A stretch of DNA of 64,000 bases from positions 2,666,001 through 2,730,000 of the forward strand of contig NZ_CP100128.1 in NCBI RefSeq assembly GCF_024207115.1. The letters run 5' to 3'. This stretch comes from Chromobacterium sp. IIBBL 290-4. Lineage in GTDB: Bacteria; Pseudomonadota; Gammaproteobacteria; Burkholderiales; Chromobacteriaceae. Shown piece by piece: positions 17,528-26,245 of the stretch (positions are counted from its first letter, which is position 1; every line of letters begins with the position of its first letter). Position numbers and translations under genes: made by a program. Below the pieces are notes generated by a model. That model saw only the letters and a program-made list of their open reading frames with translations, had not been told where the DNA came from and ran no database searches.

Positions 17528-18760
17528 CTAGGCCTCCAGCGCCAGTAGCTCGGCTATGGTCTGGCGGCGGCGGATCTGCCGCGCCTCGCCGCCGTCTATC
17601 AGCACCTCGGCCAATAAGGGGCGGCTATTGTAGTTGGACGACATGGTCGCGCCGTAAGCGCCGGTGTCGTGGAACACCATCAAATCGCCCACCTGGGCCG
17701 GCGGCAGCGGGCGGGTTTCCACCGTGCCGCCCTCCTGCTGGGTGAACACGTCGCCGGACTCGCACAAGGGGCCGGCCACCACGGTGTCTATCCGGCCGGT
17801 CTTTTCCACGCCCTGAGCATCCAGCAGCGTGATGTGGTGATAGCTGCCGTACAGCGAGGGGCGCATCAGGTCGTTGAAGCCGGCGTCCACCAGCACGAAA
17901 TGGCGGCTGCCCATATTCTTGACCGCGCGCACCTCGGCCAGCAGCGCGCCGGATTCGGCCACCAGGAAACGGCCGGGCTCGATTTCCAGCCGCACCGGAT
18001 GGCCCAGGCTGGCCTCGATACGCTTGCGCGCCGTGTCCCATAGCTGGAAGTAATGCTGGGTGTCGATGCGGCTGTCGCCGTCGCGGTAGGGGATGGACAG
18101 GCCGCCGCCGGCGGAAATGGCTTCGATGTCGCAGCCCAGCCGCGCCACCAGCTCCACCATGGCGCCGCAAACCTGCTCCAGATGGCCGTAGTCGACGCCG
18201 GAGCCGATATGCATGTGGATGCCGACCAGCTTCAGTCCGTATTGTTTGATCGCCTGCAGCGCCTCGGCCAGATCGCCGTGCCAGATGCCGTGCTTGCTGT
18301 TTTCGCCGCCGGTATTGGTTTTCTGGCTGTGGCCGTGGCCGAAGCCGGGATTGATGCGCAGCCATACCGGATGGCCGGAGGCGGCCTCGCCCAGCTGGCG
18401 CAGCATGTCGATGGAGCCGGCGTTGACCGGAATGCCTGCCGAAACCACCTTGGCCAGCGTGGCGCGGTCCAGCACATCGGCGGTGAAAACGATGTCGGAC
18501 GGCTCCGCGCCGCCGCCTTGATAGCCGGCGGTCAGCGCGCGCTCGATCTCGCCCAGCGACACCGCGTCCACTTTCACCCCCTGTTCCCGCATCAGCCGCA
18601 GGATATGGGTGTTGGAGTTGGCTTTCTGCGCATAGCGGATCACGTCGAACGCTTTCAGTTCTGCGATGCGGCTACGTATGGTGTCGGCGTGGTACACCCA
18701 CAGCGGCGCGCCGTATTGGCGGGCGATGGCGGCGAGCTGGCGTTGGTCGAAGGCGTGCAT
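17528..18760 (-). CDS. lysA: diaminopimelate decarboxylase
   Basis: PLP enzyme of 410 aa catalysing the last step of lysine synthesis, meso-diaminopimelate to lysine. The alanine-racemase-fold barrel carries the PLP lysine in IRYAQKANSNTHIL (K46), HMHIGSGVDYGHLEQ, the glycine-rich phosphate loop AISAGGGLSIPY, EPGRFLVAESG, and the substrate-site cysteine in GPLCESGDVF. ATG 18760 is chosen over an upstream in-frame start at 18805 because GGAG lies 7 nt before it and the family begins here. Divergent from lysR 120 bp away, as in E. coli, so LysR-dependent induction by diaminopimelate is expected. Confidence 0.95.
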   Translation of the reverse strand: MHAFDQRQLAAIARQYGAPLWVYHADTIRSRIAELKAFDVIRYAQKANSNTHILRLMREQGVKVDAVSLGEIERALTAGYQGGGAEPSDIVFTADVLDRATLAKVVSAGIPVNAGSIDMLRQLGEAASGHPVWLRINPGFGHGHSQKTNTGGENSKHGIWHGDLAEALQAIKQYGLKLVGIHMHIGSGVDYGHLEQVCGAMVELVARLGCDIEAISAGGGLSIPYRDGDSRIDTQHYFQLWDTARKRIEASLGHPVRLEIEPGRFLVAESGALLAEVRAVKNMGSRHFVLVDAGFNDLMRPSLYGSYHHITLLDAQGVEKTGRIDTVVAGPLCESGDVFTQQEGGTVETRPLPPAQVGDLMVFHDTGAYGATMSSNYNSRPLLAEVLIDGGEARQIRRRQTIAELLALEA

Positions 18761-18880
18761 GGCGAGGCTCCAATAGCGATAGCCCATCTTCGTTCCAATC
18801 CACACAAAAATAAAATAGCAATTTGTCGATTAACCTTTCATTTATGATATGGATAAGACATTTTGCGGGGGCTGGGCGCG
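18761..18880. promoter_or_regulatory. lysA/lysR divergent control region
   Basis: A 120-bp AT-rich gap (notably 18805-18850) between divergent lysA and lysR. By analogy with E. coli it should hold both promoters and the LysR site. No lysine riboswitch-like structure is visible, and I cannot assign individual hexamers. Confidence 0.5.
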
Positions 18881-19801
18881 ATGGCGGTCAATTTGCGGCA
18901 TATCGAGATTTTCCGGGCGGTGATGACCTCCGGCAGCGTCAGCGGCGCGGCGCGGCTGCTGCACACTTCGCAGCCCACCATCAGCCGCGAGCTGGCGCGT
19001 TGCGAGCAACTGCTGGGGCTGATCCTGTTCGAGCGCGCCCATGGCCGTTTAAGGCCGACGCAGCAGGCGCTGCAATTGTTCGCCGAGGTGGAGCGCAGCT
19101 TCGCCGGCCTGGATCGCATCGTCGCCAGCGCGGCGGCCATCCGCCAGTTCGCCGGCGGCCAGCTGGCCATCGCCAGCCTGCCGGTGTTCGCCCAGTCTTT
19201 GTTGCCGGCGGCCTGCGCCGACTTCATCGCCGGCTTTCCCGATGTCGGCGTCGATATCACGCCGCTGGAGTCGCCTTGGCTGGAGGAAGGCTTGTCGGCG
19301 CAGCGTTTCGACCTGGGGCTGGCGGAGCAGCCGCAGGCGCCGGCGGGCTGCCAGGCCATGGCCTTGTGGCAAGGGGATGAGCTATGCGTCTTGCCGGCGG
19401 GGCATGCGCTGGCGCAGAGGCCGCTGCTGGAAGCGAGCGACTTCGCCGGCTTGTCCTTCATCAGCCTGGCGGCCAGCGACAGTTATCGGCAGCAAGTGGA
19501 CGCCTGGTTCGCGGCCGAGGGCGTGGCGCGCAAGATGCAGCTGTCCAGCCATAGCGCGGCCTCGGTGTGCGAGATGGTGAAGCTGGGCCTGGGCGTGGCC
19601 ATCGTCAATCCGCTGAGCGCCTTGTCGGCGGGAGAGGGGCTGATCGTGCGGCGCTTGAGGGTGTCGATTCCTTTTGGCTTGCATTTGGCCCTGCCGCAGT
19701 TCCGGCCGGCTTCGCCCTTGCCCTTGAGATTCATCGACGCGCTGCGCGAGCGGGTGTCGAATTTGGACGCGGAGTTGGCGGCGAGACTGAGTTTGGGGTG
19801 A
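18881..19801 (+). CDS. lysR: LysR, activator of lysA
   Basis: A 306-aa LysR-family regulator very close in motif order to E. coli LysR: N-terminal MAVNLRHIEIFRAVMTSGS, HTH LLHTSQPTISRELARCEQ, LARFDLG-like LSAQRFDLGLAE, and SHSAASVCEMVKLGLGVAI with VVNPL-type ending IVNPLSAL. It senses diaminopimelate and lysine to activate lysA in E. coli. ATG 18881 is preferred over a TTG 18 bp upstream because of the family start and an upstream G-rich Shine-Dalgarno. Confidence 0.93.
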   Translation: MAVNLRHIEIFRAVMTSGSVSGAARLLHTSQPTISRELARCEQLLGLILFERAHGRLRPTQQALQLFAEVERSFAGLDRIVASAAAIRQFAGGQLAIASLPVFAQSLLPAACADFIAGFPDVGVDITPLESPWLEEGLSAQRFDLGLAEQPQAPAGCQAMALWQGDELCVLPAGHALAQRPLLEASDFAGLSFISLAASDSYRQQVDAWFAAEGVARKMQLSSHSAASVCEMVKLGLGVAIVNPLSALSAGEGLIVRRLRVSIPFGLHLALPQFRPASPLPLRFIDALRERVSNLDAELAARLSLG

Positions 19802-20216
19802 TGGGTTCCAAATGGCGGGGATTCGCAGCAATATTTCTTAATATTCCGCTTGGTTAATATAATCTTTCCCTGATCTGCGCATTTCATCCCAACAAGTGTT
19901 CGTTTTATGGTTTGACGTGGAGATGATTTCTTTGCTTATGGCATATTGTTGCCATGTTTGGCCGCCAAAGATTGACAGCGGGGGCGACTTGCTTCATCAA
20001 TAGTTAACAAATGCTATCTCGGGATAGAAAAAAGCGGGGATTGTTGCGCTTTCCCATTTGATAGCAATAGCTTGCGTTAATTTCAGTAGTGACCACTGTC
20101 TGTCTCACCTTGGCGTGAAGGCGATGGCCTGCGCGTCTAGCGTCTGTCGGCATCGCCATCCTTTGCGGGAGCGCCTCACGGGTCCGCGGCAGTTCTGGAA
20201 TCACAAGGAACTCATT
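19802..20216 (+). promoter_or_regulatory. 415-bp AT-rich region upstream of the peptide transporter
   Basis: No credible gene here. It is markedly AT-rich in its first 250 bp. Visible elements: a consensus -10 TATAAT at 19858-19863 with a poor -35 (TTCTTA, 17-bp spacing); an inverted repeat ATGGCA-TATTGT-TGCCAT at 19938-19955 with operator-like symmetry; and TTGACA at 19972-19977 with a weak -10 (CATCAA) 17 bp on. The transporter start is 240 bp further, so a long leader or a second promoter is likely. Confidence 0.35.
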
Positions 20217-21704
20217 ATGTCTTCGACCGCGCTCAATCCCTTGCGGCAGCCCAAGCCGTTTTATCTGATCTTTTCGATCGAATTCTGGGAACGTTTTGGC
20301 TTCTACGGCCTGCAGGGCATCCTGGCTGTTTATCTCGTCAAGGCCCTGGGCCTGCGCGAGGCTGAATCGTTCACGCTGTTTTCCGCCTTCATCGCGCTGG
20401 TGTATGGCCTGGTGGCCGTCGGCGGCTGGCTGGGCGACAAGGTGCTGGGCACCCGCCGCACCATTCTGCTGGGCGCGCTGGTGTTGACTGCCGGCTATGC
20501 CATGGTGACCGCCTCGGCCGGCAATATCAGCCTGCTGTATCTGGGCATGGGCACCATCGCGGTGGGCAACGGCCTGTTCAAGGCCAACCCGTCCTCGCTG
20601 CTGTCCAAGTGTTACGAGGAAAACGATCCCCGCTTGGACGGCGCCTTCACCATGTACTACATGGCGATCAATGTCGGCTCGCTGCTGTCCATGCTGGCCA
20701 CGCCGTGGCTGGCTGACCAGTTCGGCTACGCCCATGCCTTCGCGCTGTCGGTGGTGGGCATGATGATCACCGTGGTCAACTTCCTGCTGATGCAGGGCTG
20801 GGTGAAGGATTACGGTTCCGAAGCCGACTTCCGCACCCCGAAGCTGACGACTTGGCTGGCCGTGCTGGCCGGCGTGGTGGTGGCCTGCGGCGGCGCCGCC
20901 TTGCTGCTGAAGCATGAAATCATCGCCAATGTGGTGCTGGGCGTGCTGTCGGCCGGCGTGATCGGCCTCTTCGTCAAGGAAACGCTGCTGCTCAAGGGCT
21001 CCGAGCGCAAGAAGATGATCGTGGCCGCCATCCTGATGCTGCAGGCAACCGTGTTCTTCGTGCTGTACAACCAGATGCCGCTGTCGCTGAATTTCTTCGC
21101 CATCCACAATACCGAACATAATCTGTTCGGCATCGCGGTGCAGCCGGAGCAGTTCCAGTCGCTGAATCCGTTCTGGATCATGCTGGCCAGCCCCTTGCTC
21201 GCCATCTGCTACAACAAGCTGGGCAATCGCCTGCCCATGCCGCACAAGTTCGCCATCGGCATGGTGCTGTGCGCCGGCGCCTTCCTGGTGCTGCCGCTGG
21301 GCGCCAAGTACGCCAACGCCCAGGGCATGGTGTCGTCCAACTGGATGGTGCTGAGCTATCTGCTGCAGAGCATTGGCGAGCTGCTGATTTCCGGTCTGGG
21401 CCTGGCCATGGTGGCGCAATTGGTGCCGCAGCGCTTGATGGGCTTCATCATGGGCGCCTGGTTCCTCACCTCGGCCGCGTCTTCGGTGATCGCCGGTTGG
21501 GTGGCCGGCCTGACCGCCGCGCCGGACAACGTCACCAACCCGCTGGTCACGCTGGAAATCTACAGCCGCGTATTCACCCAGATCGGCGTGGTGACGGGCG
21601 GGATCGCGTTGTTGACCATCATCATCGCGCCGTGGCTGCATCGGATGACGCTGGGCGAAAAGCAAGAGCAGCCTGAGCACGAAATGGCGCTGGACGCCCG
21701 CTAA
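20217..21704 (+). CDS. POT/PTR-family proton-dependent di/tripeptide transporter
   Basis: An inner-membrane symporter of 495 aa with about 14 hydrophobic segments. The diagnostic POT motif [10 protein letters not shown] (ExxER-F/Y) is in TM1, followed by [15 protein letters not shown] and the second signature [39 protein letters not shown] matches the family PTR2 block. ATG 20217 has AAGGAA 6 nt upstream; the longer open frame from 20058 is non-coding leader. It is closest in style to the E. coli Dtp proteins, but the peptide preference cannot be read. A strong terminator follows. Confidence 0.93.
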   Translation: MSSTALNPLRQPKPFYLIFSIEFWERFGFYGLQGILAVYLVKALGLREAESFTLFSAFIALVYGLVAVGGWLGDKVLGTRRTILLGALVLTAGYAMVTASAGNISLLYLGMGTIAVGNGLFKANPSSLLSKCYEENDPRLDGAFTMYYMAINVGSLLSMLATPWLADQFGYAHAFALSVVGMMITVVNFLLMQGWVKDYGSEADFRTPKLTTWLAVLAGVVVACGGAALLLKHEIIANVVLGVLSAGVIGLFVKETLLLKGSERKKMIVAAILMLQATVFFVLYNQMPLSLNFFAIHNTEHNLFGIAVQPEQFQSLNPFWIMLASPLLAICYNKLGNRLPMPHKFAIGMVLCAGAFLVLPLGAKYANAQGMVSSNWMVLSYLLQSIGELLISGLGLAMVAQLVPQRLMGFIMGAWFLTSAASSVIAGWVAGLTAAPDNVTNPLVTLEIYSRVFTQIGVVTGGIALLTIIIAPWLHRMTLGEKQEQPEHEMALDAR

Positions 21705-21722
21705 GCCAAGCTTGGCAATCCA

Positions 21723-21752
21723 AAACGGGGACCGCACGGTCCCCGTTTTTTT
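21723..21752. terminator. bidirectional terminator
   Basis: AAAACGGGGACC-GCAC-GGTCCCCGTTTTTTT: a 12-bp stem with poly-A/poly-U flanks. It serves the peptide transporter and probably the convergent MOSC gene, whose stop is at 21751. Confidence 0.92.
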
Positions 21753-22443
21753 ATCCTTCCAGCCGGCGGCTCCAGTCTTCCAACTGGCCGCTTTCCAGTC
21801 TTTTCTCGATCAGCGTTCGCCACGACTCCACCAACGGCAGTTTGGCCGCCTCAAGCAGCAGCTCCCGCTCCAGTCCGCGCTGGTAGAACACTTCGGCCAG
21901 CCGCGCCAAGCTCCACTCGGGATGTGGGCGGGCCTGCAGCCGTATATCATCGCCGGCGCCGATCTCGCCGCTTTGCAACACCCGGCAATACCAGCCGGTG
22001 CGGCCGCTGTCCTGCAGGCGCTTGGCCATATCGCGCTGGTCCAGGCGATGGTTGAGCTTCCAGCAAGGCTGGCGGCCCTGGGATATCTCCAGCACCGCGG
22101 CGCCTATGGCCAACTGGTCGCCCAGGCATAGCGTGCTTTCATCCACGCCCAGGGTGCTGATGTTCTCGCCGAAGGCGCCGGGCTGGCGCAGCACCGGCCG
22201 CGCGCCGATGTCTTCGCGCCAGCGGGCGTAGTGTTCGAAGGCGTAAAGGTGCAGCGCCTTGTGCGGGCCGCCGTGAAAACGCGGGTCGCCTTGCTCGTCG
22301 CCGTCCAAGCCCAGCTCTCCCGCGTAGACGCGGCCGCTGGCCGGCTGTTTGGCGATGGCGCTGACCGCGCCGGGGCGGACGAAGGGCGCGGCTTTGCCGG
22401 TCAGCACCGCCAGCACCGATCCTATGATGGGCGCTTGGCTCAT
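21751..22443 (-). CDS. MOSC-domain protein (YiiM-like)
   Basis: A 230-aa protein with the beta-strand-rich MOSC fold related to the C-terminal domain of molybdenum-cofactor sulfurases. Conserved features are FHGGPHKALHLYAFEHYARW, FGENISTLGVDE and the invariant cysteine in GRQPCWKLN. YiiM-type proteins detoxify N-hydroxylated compounds using the molybdenum cofactor; that activity is inferred. Its ATG overlaps the stop of the upstream alanyl-tRNA editing gene (ATGA, 22440-22443), so the two are co-translated. Confidence 0.88.
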   Translation of the reverse strand: MSQAPIIGSVLAVLTGKAAPFVRPGAVSAIAKQPASGRVYAGELGLDGDEQGDPRFHGGPHKALHLYAFEHYARWREDIGARPVLRQPGAFGENISTLGVDESTLCLGDQLAIGAAVLEISQGRQPCWKLNHRLDQRDMAKRLQDSGRTGWYCRVLQSGEIGAGDDIRLQARPHPEWSLARLAEVFYQRGLERELLLEAAKLPLVESWRTLIEKRLESGQLEDWSRRLEG

Positions 22444-23144
22444 TCCACCAGCTCCAGCACCACGCGCTTGTTGCGCGCGCCTTTGCTTTCTATCTTCTTG
22501 ACCCTGACTTGGCCCACTTCGCCGGTGCGCGCCAGGTGGGTGCCGCCACAGGGCTGCAAGTCCACGCCCTCGATCTCGATCAGGCGGATTTCCGGCAGAT
22601 GCAGCGGCGGGGTCACCGACATGGTGCGGATCAGCTCCGGTTGCGCCTGCAGCGCCGCGCCGCTGGTCATCTTCACCGTCACCGGCAGATCGGCCGCCAC
22701 CAGCCGGTTCAGCTCGGCCTCGATCTGTTCTTTATCCAGCTCCATGCCTTCCGGCAGCGCGAAATCCAGCCGGCCGTGCTCCGCAGTCATATTGCCGCCG
22801 GTGACGCCGGCCTTGATCACAATCCCCAGCAAATGCATGCAGGTGTGGATGCGCATATGGCGGTAGCGGCGCTCCCAGTCCAGCTCCAGCGTCACCTCGG
22901 CTCCCGGCGCCAGGCGGGCGTCGCCTTCGGTTTGATGCAGGATGACGCGGGATTCGCGGTCGCGGCGGGTGTCGGCGATGCGCAGCGTCGATCCGTCCGC
23001 CAAGGTCAGCGTGGCGCTGTCGCCCGGCTGGCCGCCGCCCAGCGGATAGCACAGCGTGTCCTCCAGCGCGAGGCCGGCATCGTCGTGGCTCAGCACGCGG
23101 GTGATGAGGCGGGTTTGATAAGGATCTTGATAAAACTGTTCCAT
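22440..23144 (-). CDS. alaX: AlaX-like alanyl-tRNA editing hydrolase
   Basis: Free-standing AlaRS-type editing protein of 234 aa that hydrolyses Ser- or Gly-mischarged tRNA-Ala. The zinc-site pairs are visible: HxxxH in MRIHTCMHLLG and CxxxH in LQPCGGTHLARTGEVG. The N-terminal part (CYPLGGGQPGDSATL) corresponds to the small AlaX domain 1. Alternative names in databases include Ala-tRNA(Pro) or threonyl/alanyl editing domain proteins; the exact tRNA cannot be read. First gene of a two-gene unit with the MOSC protein. Confidence 0.9.
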   Translation of the reverse strand: MEQFYQDPYQTRLITRVLSHDDAGLALEDTLCYPLGGGQPGDSATLTLADGSTLRIADTRRDRESRVILHQTEGDARLAPGAEVTLELDWERRYRHMRIHTCMHLLGIVIKAGVTGGNMTAEHGRLDFALPEGMELDKEQIEAELNRLVAADLPVTVKMTSGAALQAQPELIRTMSVTPPLHLPEIRLIEIEGVDLQPCGGTHLARTGEVGQVRVKKIESKGARNKRVVLELVE

Positions 23145-23298
23145 GGCGATGCGTCCTTGTTTGCTCTTGTTATGACAGATTGATGGCGCGGGTGGATATT
23201 TTCAAGTGACAACAGTGCGGACAATCGACGGTAACAGCTTGTAGTCCAAGGCCTTAGCGCCGATAATCGCCGCCAATCGATTTTCAAAGCCGTTAGCC

Positions 23299-23976
23299 AT
23301 GCAAAGACATAATCTCGAACACTACAATCCGCCGCCGGACATAGGCCTCAACGTGGTCTACGTCGACGACTGCATGCTGGTGCTGGACAAGCCCAGCGGC
23401 CTGCTGTCGGTGCCGGGGCGCGGCGACGACAAGGCGGATTGCCTGATCAGCCGCGCGCAAAAGGTGTACCCGGACGCGCTGACCGTGCACCGCTTGGACA
23501 TGGACACCTCCGGCCTGGTGGTGATGGGCCGCGGCCCGGAAATGCAGCGCGCGCTGTCCATCGCCTTCATGGACCGCAAGGTGAAGAAGCGCTATATCGC
23601 GGTGGTGGAAGGCATCGTCGAGAGCAATAGCGGCACCATAGACCTGCCGCTGATCATAGACTGGCCGAACCGGCCGCGGCAGAAGGTGGACTTCAACGAG
23701 GGCAAGGAAGCCATCACCCGTTACCGCGTGATGTTGCGCGACACCACCCGCAATGTCAGCCGGATGGAGCTGGACCCGCAGACCGGCCGCGCCCATCAGC
23801 TGCGCATGCACATGCTGCATCTGGAAGCCGGCCACCCCATTCTCGGCGACAACATCTATGCGTCGCCGGAGGTTTTGGCCAAGGCCGACCGGCTGCTGCT
23901 GCACGCTTCGCGCTTGGTATTGCGCCATCCGGTGACGTTTGAAGAGATGGAGTTCGAGGCCGCTGCGCCGTTCTGA
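23299..23976 (+). CDS. rluA: RluA-family pseudouridine synthase
   Basis: A 225-aa enzyme converting uridine to pseudouridine in 23S rRNA (position 746) and tRNA (position 32) if truly RluA. The catalytic motif HRLDMDTSG has D67 as the nucleophile. VKKRYIAVVEG, TGRAHQLRMHM and HASRLVLRHP are the other family motifs. It has no S4 domain, and the short length fits RluA rather than RluC or RluD. Single gene with a terminator 20 bp after the stop. Confidence 0.9.
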   Translation: MQRHNLEHYNPPPDIGLNVVYVDDCMLVLDKPSGLLSVPGRGDDKADCLISRAQKVYPDALTVHRLDMDTSGLVVMGRGPEMQRALSIAFMDRKVKKRYIAVVEGIVESNSGTIDLPLIIDWPNRPRQKVDFNEGKEAITRYRVMLRDTTRNVSRMELDPQTGRAHQLRMHMLHLEAGHPILGDNIYASPEVLAKADRLLLHASRLVLRHPVTFEEMEFEAAAPF

Positions 23977-23996
23977 TCTTCCGGATAGGCTCGCTA

Positions 23997-24030
23997 AAAC
24001 CGCATCGTTGCGCGACGATGCGGTTTTTTT
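23997..24030. terminator. bidirectional terminator after rluA
   Basis: AAAACCGCATCGT-TGCGCG-ACGATGCGGTTTTTTT: a long stem with a U-tract on the plus strand and TTTT on the minus strand. It overlaps the stop codon of the convergent membrane-protein gene. Confidence 0.93.
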
Positions 24031-24553
24031 ACGCGGCAGGCGCTTCCGGCTGGTTCACATAGATCAAGGCCAGCAGCGCGATGCCGCTGAAAGCGTAGGC
24101 GCTGAATTGGCCGTTCCATTGATTGGCCCACATGGCGAAATATTCTCCGCCTATCACCGCGAAGCCGGTATGCCATACCAATATGGCCAGCGTCGCGCCC
24201 AGCGTGAAGCAGGCTTTGCCGCGGGCGAGCCAGATGCGGCGCGCCGGGCGGCATGCGGCCAGCAGCATCGCGCCGCCGGCCGCGCACAGCAGGCCGGTGG
24301 CCAGTTCGCCGGCGATGATGGCGGCGTAGGCCAGCCGCTGGATGGTTTCGCTGTGGATGGCACGGCCGCGCAAGGCTTCGCCATGGAACCAGGGCTGCAT
24401 GCTGTCCATGCTCAGCACGTGGCGGACGAATTGCCAGTTGGAGTCGTAGTCCAGCAGATTGCCGCCGGCGACCATCAGGCCGAATAGGCCGATGGAGAGG
24501 GCGAGCAGGCCTTTGCTCAGCAGTTGGACGGCGCGGTGGGAGAGGAAGGGCAT
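24029..24553 (-). CDS. DUF2165-type small integral membrane protein
   Basis: A 174-aa protein with four hydrophobic segments (about residues 15-35, 72-100, 112-132, 145-166). The NWQFVRHVLSMDSMQ block and AWHTGF-like LVWHTGFAVIGGEYFAMWAN match the DUF2165 family. Function unknown. ATG 24553 is the only in-frame start before a stop. Its Shine-Dalgarno is weak, and the start codon lies at the edge of a perfect 16-bp inverted repeat (24551-24591). Confidence 0.82.
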   Translation of the reverse strand: MPFLSHRAVQLLSKGLLALSIGLFGLMVAGGNLLDYDSNWQFVRHVLSMDSMQPWFHGEALRGRAIHSETIQRLAYAAIIAGELATGLLCAAGGAMLLAACRPARRIWLARGKACFTLGATLAILVWHTGFAVIGGEYFAMWANQWNGQFSAYAFSGIALLALIYVNQPEAPAA

Positions 24554-24591
24554 GATGCGCTTTCATTTTATTGGTATGAAAGCGCATCATG
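24551..24591. repeat. perfect 16-bp inverted repeat over the DUF2165 start codon
   Basis: CATGATGCGCTTTCAT (24551-24566) and its exact complement ATGAAAGCGCATCATG (24576-24591) flank a 9-nt A/T-rich loop. In the minus-strand mRNA the 3' arm contains the ATG of the DUF2165 gene and the 5' arm covers its ribosome-binding region. It lies 43 bp after the queF stop codon. Confidence 0.85.
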
Positions 24592-24633
24592 GGCAATGCT
24601 GTTGGGTATGCGCAAGCGCATGGTCCCTCGGTT

Positions 24634-25473
24634 TTATTGGCGGGCGGCGCGGATATTGTCTTGCGGCGCGGATTCCGCATTGCTGCGCCAGGGGTTGATG
24701 TCCAGGCCGCCGCGGCGGGTGTAGCGGGCGTAGACGGTGAGCTCGGTCGGCGCGCAGGCGCGCAGCACGTCGACGAAGATGCGCTCCACGCATTGCTCGT
24801 GGAATTCATTGTGCCGGCGGAAGCCTATCAGATATCTCAGCAACGCTTCGCGGTCGATTTTCGGGCCGGTGTAGCGTATCTGCACGCTGCCCCAATCCGG
24901 CTGGCCGGTGACCAGGCAGTTGGACTTCAGCAGATTGCTGCACAGCGTCTCGCTGACGATGTCGGCGGCGTCTGCCTTCAAGATCTCGGGGCAGGGCGCG
25001 TAGTTGTCCACCTCGATGTCCAGATCGTCTATATATTCGCCGGCCAGCTCTGCCACCCGTTCGGCGGCGAAGGCCTGCGGCAGCAGGATGGCAACCGAAA
25101 CCTCCGCGCCGGCGGCGGCGGACAGATCGCGCGCCAGCTGGTCGGAGAGGGCGTCCACGCTGTCCATGCGGGTCTGGTTGTAGCTGTTCAGATACAGCTT
25201 GAACGATTTGGATTCGATCAAGCGGGGGCTGGCGGCCGGAATGCGGAAGGTGGCGATGCCGACTTGCGGCTTGCCTTTGGCGTTCAGCCAGGACAGCTCG
25301 AAGCCGGTCCAGATGTCCACGCCGGCAAACGGCAGCGCGGCCTCATCCACGCCTATCTCGTCGCGCTTGGTCTGGCGCGCGATCGGGAACAGCAGGCTGG
25401 GATCGTATTGATCCTGGTAGCTGACGGTTTTGCCCAGCGGCGAATGTTCGGGAGTGGTGGCATGCGTGTTCAT
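24634..25473 (-). CDS. queF: NADPH-dependent 7-cyano-7-deazaguanine reductase QueF
   Basis: Queuosine pathway enzyme (279 aa, long two-domain type) that reduces preQ0 to preQ1. The C-terminal tunnelling-fold half carries the catalytic Cys186 in [15 protein letters not shown], with D193, and the [10 protein letters not shown] motif that binds substrate. The N-terminal half has the [11 protein letters not shown] motif for NADPH. ATG 25473 is supported by AAGGAA 7 nt upstream; the 23 upstream codons of open frame are not family-like. Same direction as the CPBP-type gene, 11 bp behind it. Confidence 0.95.
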   Translation of the reverse strand: MNTHATTPEHSPLGKTVSYQDQYDPSLLFPIARQTKRDEIGVDEAALPFAGVDIWTGFELSWLNAKGKPQVGIATFRIPAASPRLIESKSFKLYLNSYNQTRMDSVDALSDQLARDLSAAAGAEVSVAILLPQAFAAERVAELAGEYIDDLDIEVDNYAPCPEILKADAADIVSETLCSNLLKSNCLVTGQPDWGSVQIRYTGPKIDREALLRYLIGFRRHNEFHEQCVERIFVDVLRACAPTELTVYARYTRRGGLDINPWRSNAESAPQDNIRAARQ

Positions 25474-25484
25474 GATGGTTTCCT

Positions 25485-26243
25485 TTACAGCAGACCCTTG
25501 CGCCACAGCGCCATCAGGTCCATGGTCAGCGCCACGCTGCAATGCAGCGCCACGCCCAGCCAGATTGATTTATAGCGGTAGCTGAGCAAGCCCAGCGCCG
25601 CGCCGGCTATGATGGCGGCCAGGCTTTCCAGCGCGGGTTTTTCGAAATGGATCATGCAATAAGGAATGATCATCACGAACACGGCCAGCCAGCCCAGCCT
25701 GGGCTTGAGCCCGTGCACCATATAGCCGCGGAAGAAAAACTCCAGCGCGGCGAATTGGGCGAAATACAACATCTCCCACAGCAGCCAGTGCGGCCACAGC
25801 GTTTCTCCCGGACTCAAGCGGAAGAAAGGATAGACGGCGAGAAAGCCGGGCTGCGCCGATGCCCACCATACCAGCGGCAGCATCAAGCCGTAGAACAGCG
25901 GAAACAGTTTCAGGTCGGCGCGCAGCGTGGCGCGGTCCGGCATGGCGATGCCATAGTCGGCCAGCTTGCCGCCTTTCAGCCGGATGTGCAGCAGCGGCAG
26001 CGCGACATAGCCGGCGATGCTGGCCAGCGCCCAATAGGCGACGCGGAACAGCTCGGTATGCGGATTATGCACCACGGCGGCGCGGAACCAATCGGCCGCC
26101 TGCGGCAAGGCCAGGGCCAGTGTTTGCAGCATCCAGTAGCGGTTGGCCGGATATTGCAGCCAGACCATGCACAGGCTGCTGACCAGCAATACGGTCAAAG
26201 CCTGGCGTTCGGCCTGGGGCATGGCCTTGAGCGCTTGGCGCAT
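25485..26243 (-). CDS. CPBP-family intramembrane protein (Abi/CAAX-like)
   Basis: A 252-aa protein with about 7 hydrophobic segments. The C-terminal half shows CPBP motifs: motif 1 as [12 protein letters not shown], motif 2 as [15 protein letters not shown] and motif 3 as [15 protein letters not shown]. In motif 1 the usual pair of glutamates is reduced to one, so protease activity is uncertain. ATG 26243 lies 2 bp after the murJ stop codon; it is encoded in the same minus-strand unit murJ-CPBP-queF. Confidence 0.82.
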   Translation of the reverse strand: MRQALKAMPQAERQALTVLLVSSLCMVWLQYPANRYWMLQTLALALPQAADWFRAAVVHNPHTELFRVAYWALASIAGYVALPLLHIRLKGGKLADYGIAMPDRATLRADLKLFPLFYGLMLPLVWWASAQPGFLAVYPFFRLSPGETLWPHWLLWEMLYFAQFAALEFFFRGYMVHGLKPRLGWLAVFVMIIPYCMIHFEKPALESLAAIIAGAALGLLSYRYKSIWLGVALHCSVALTMDLMALWRKGLL

Positions 26244-26245
26244 GC

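Noticed and set aside
18761..18880. lysine riboswitch before lysA
   Set aside because: The region is too short and A/T-rich and lacks the conserved helices; a divergent LysR explains control.
20004..21737. 577-codon open frame opposite the peptide transporter
   Set aside because: Antisense shadow of the POT gene; no Shine-Dalgarno and no recognisable domain.
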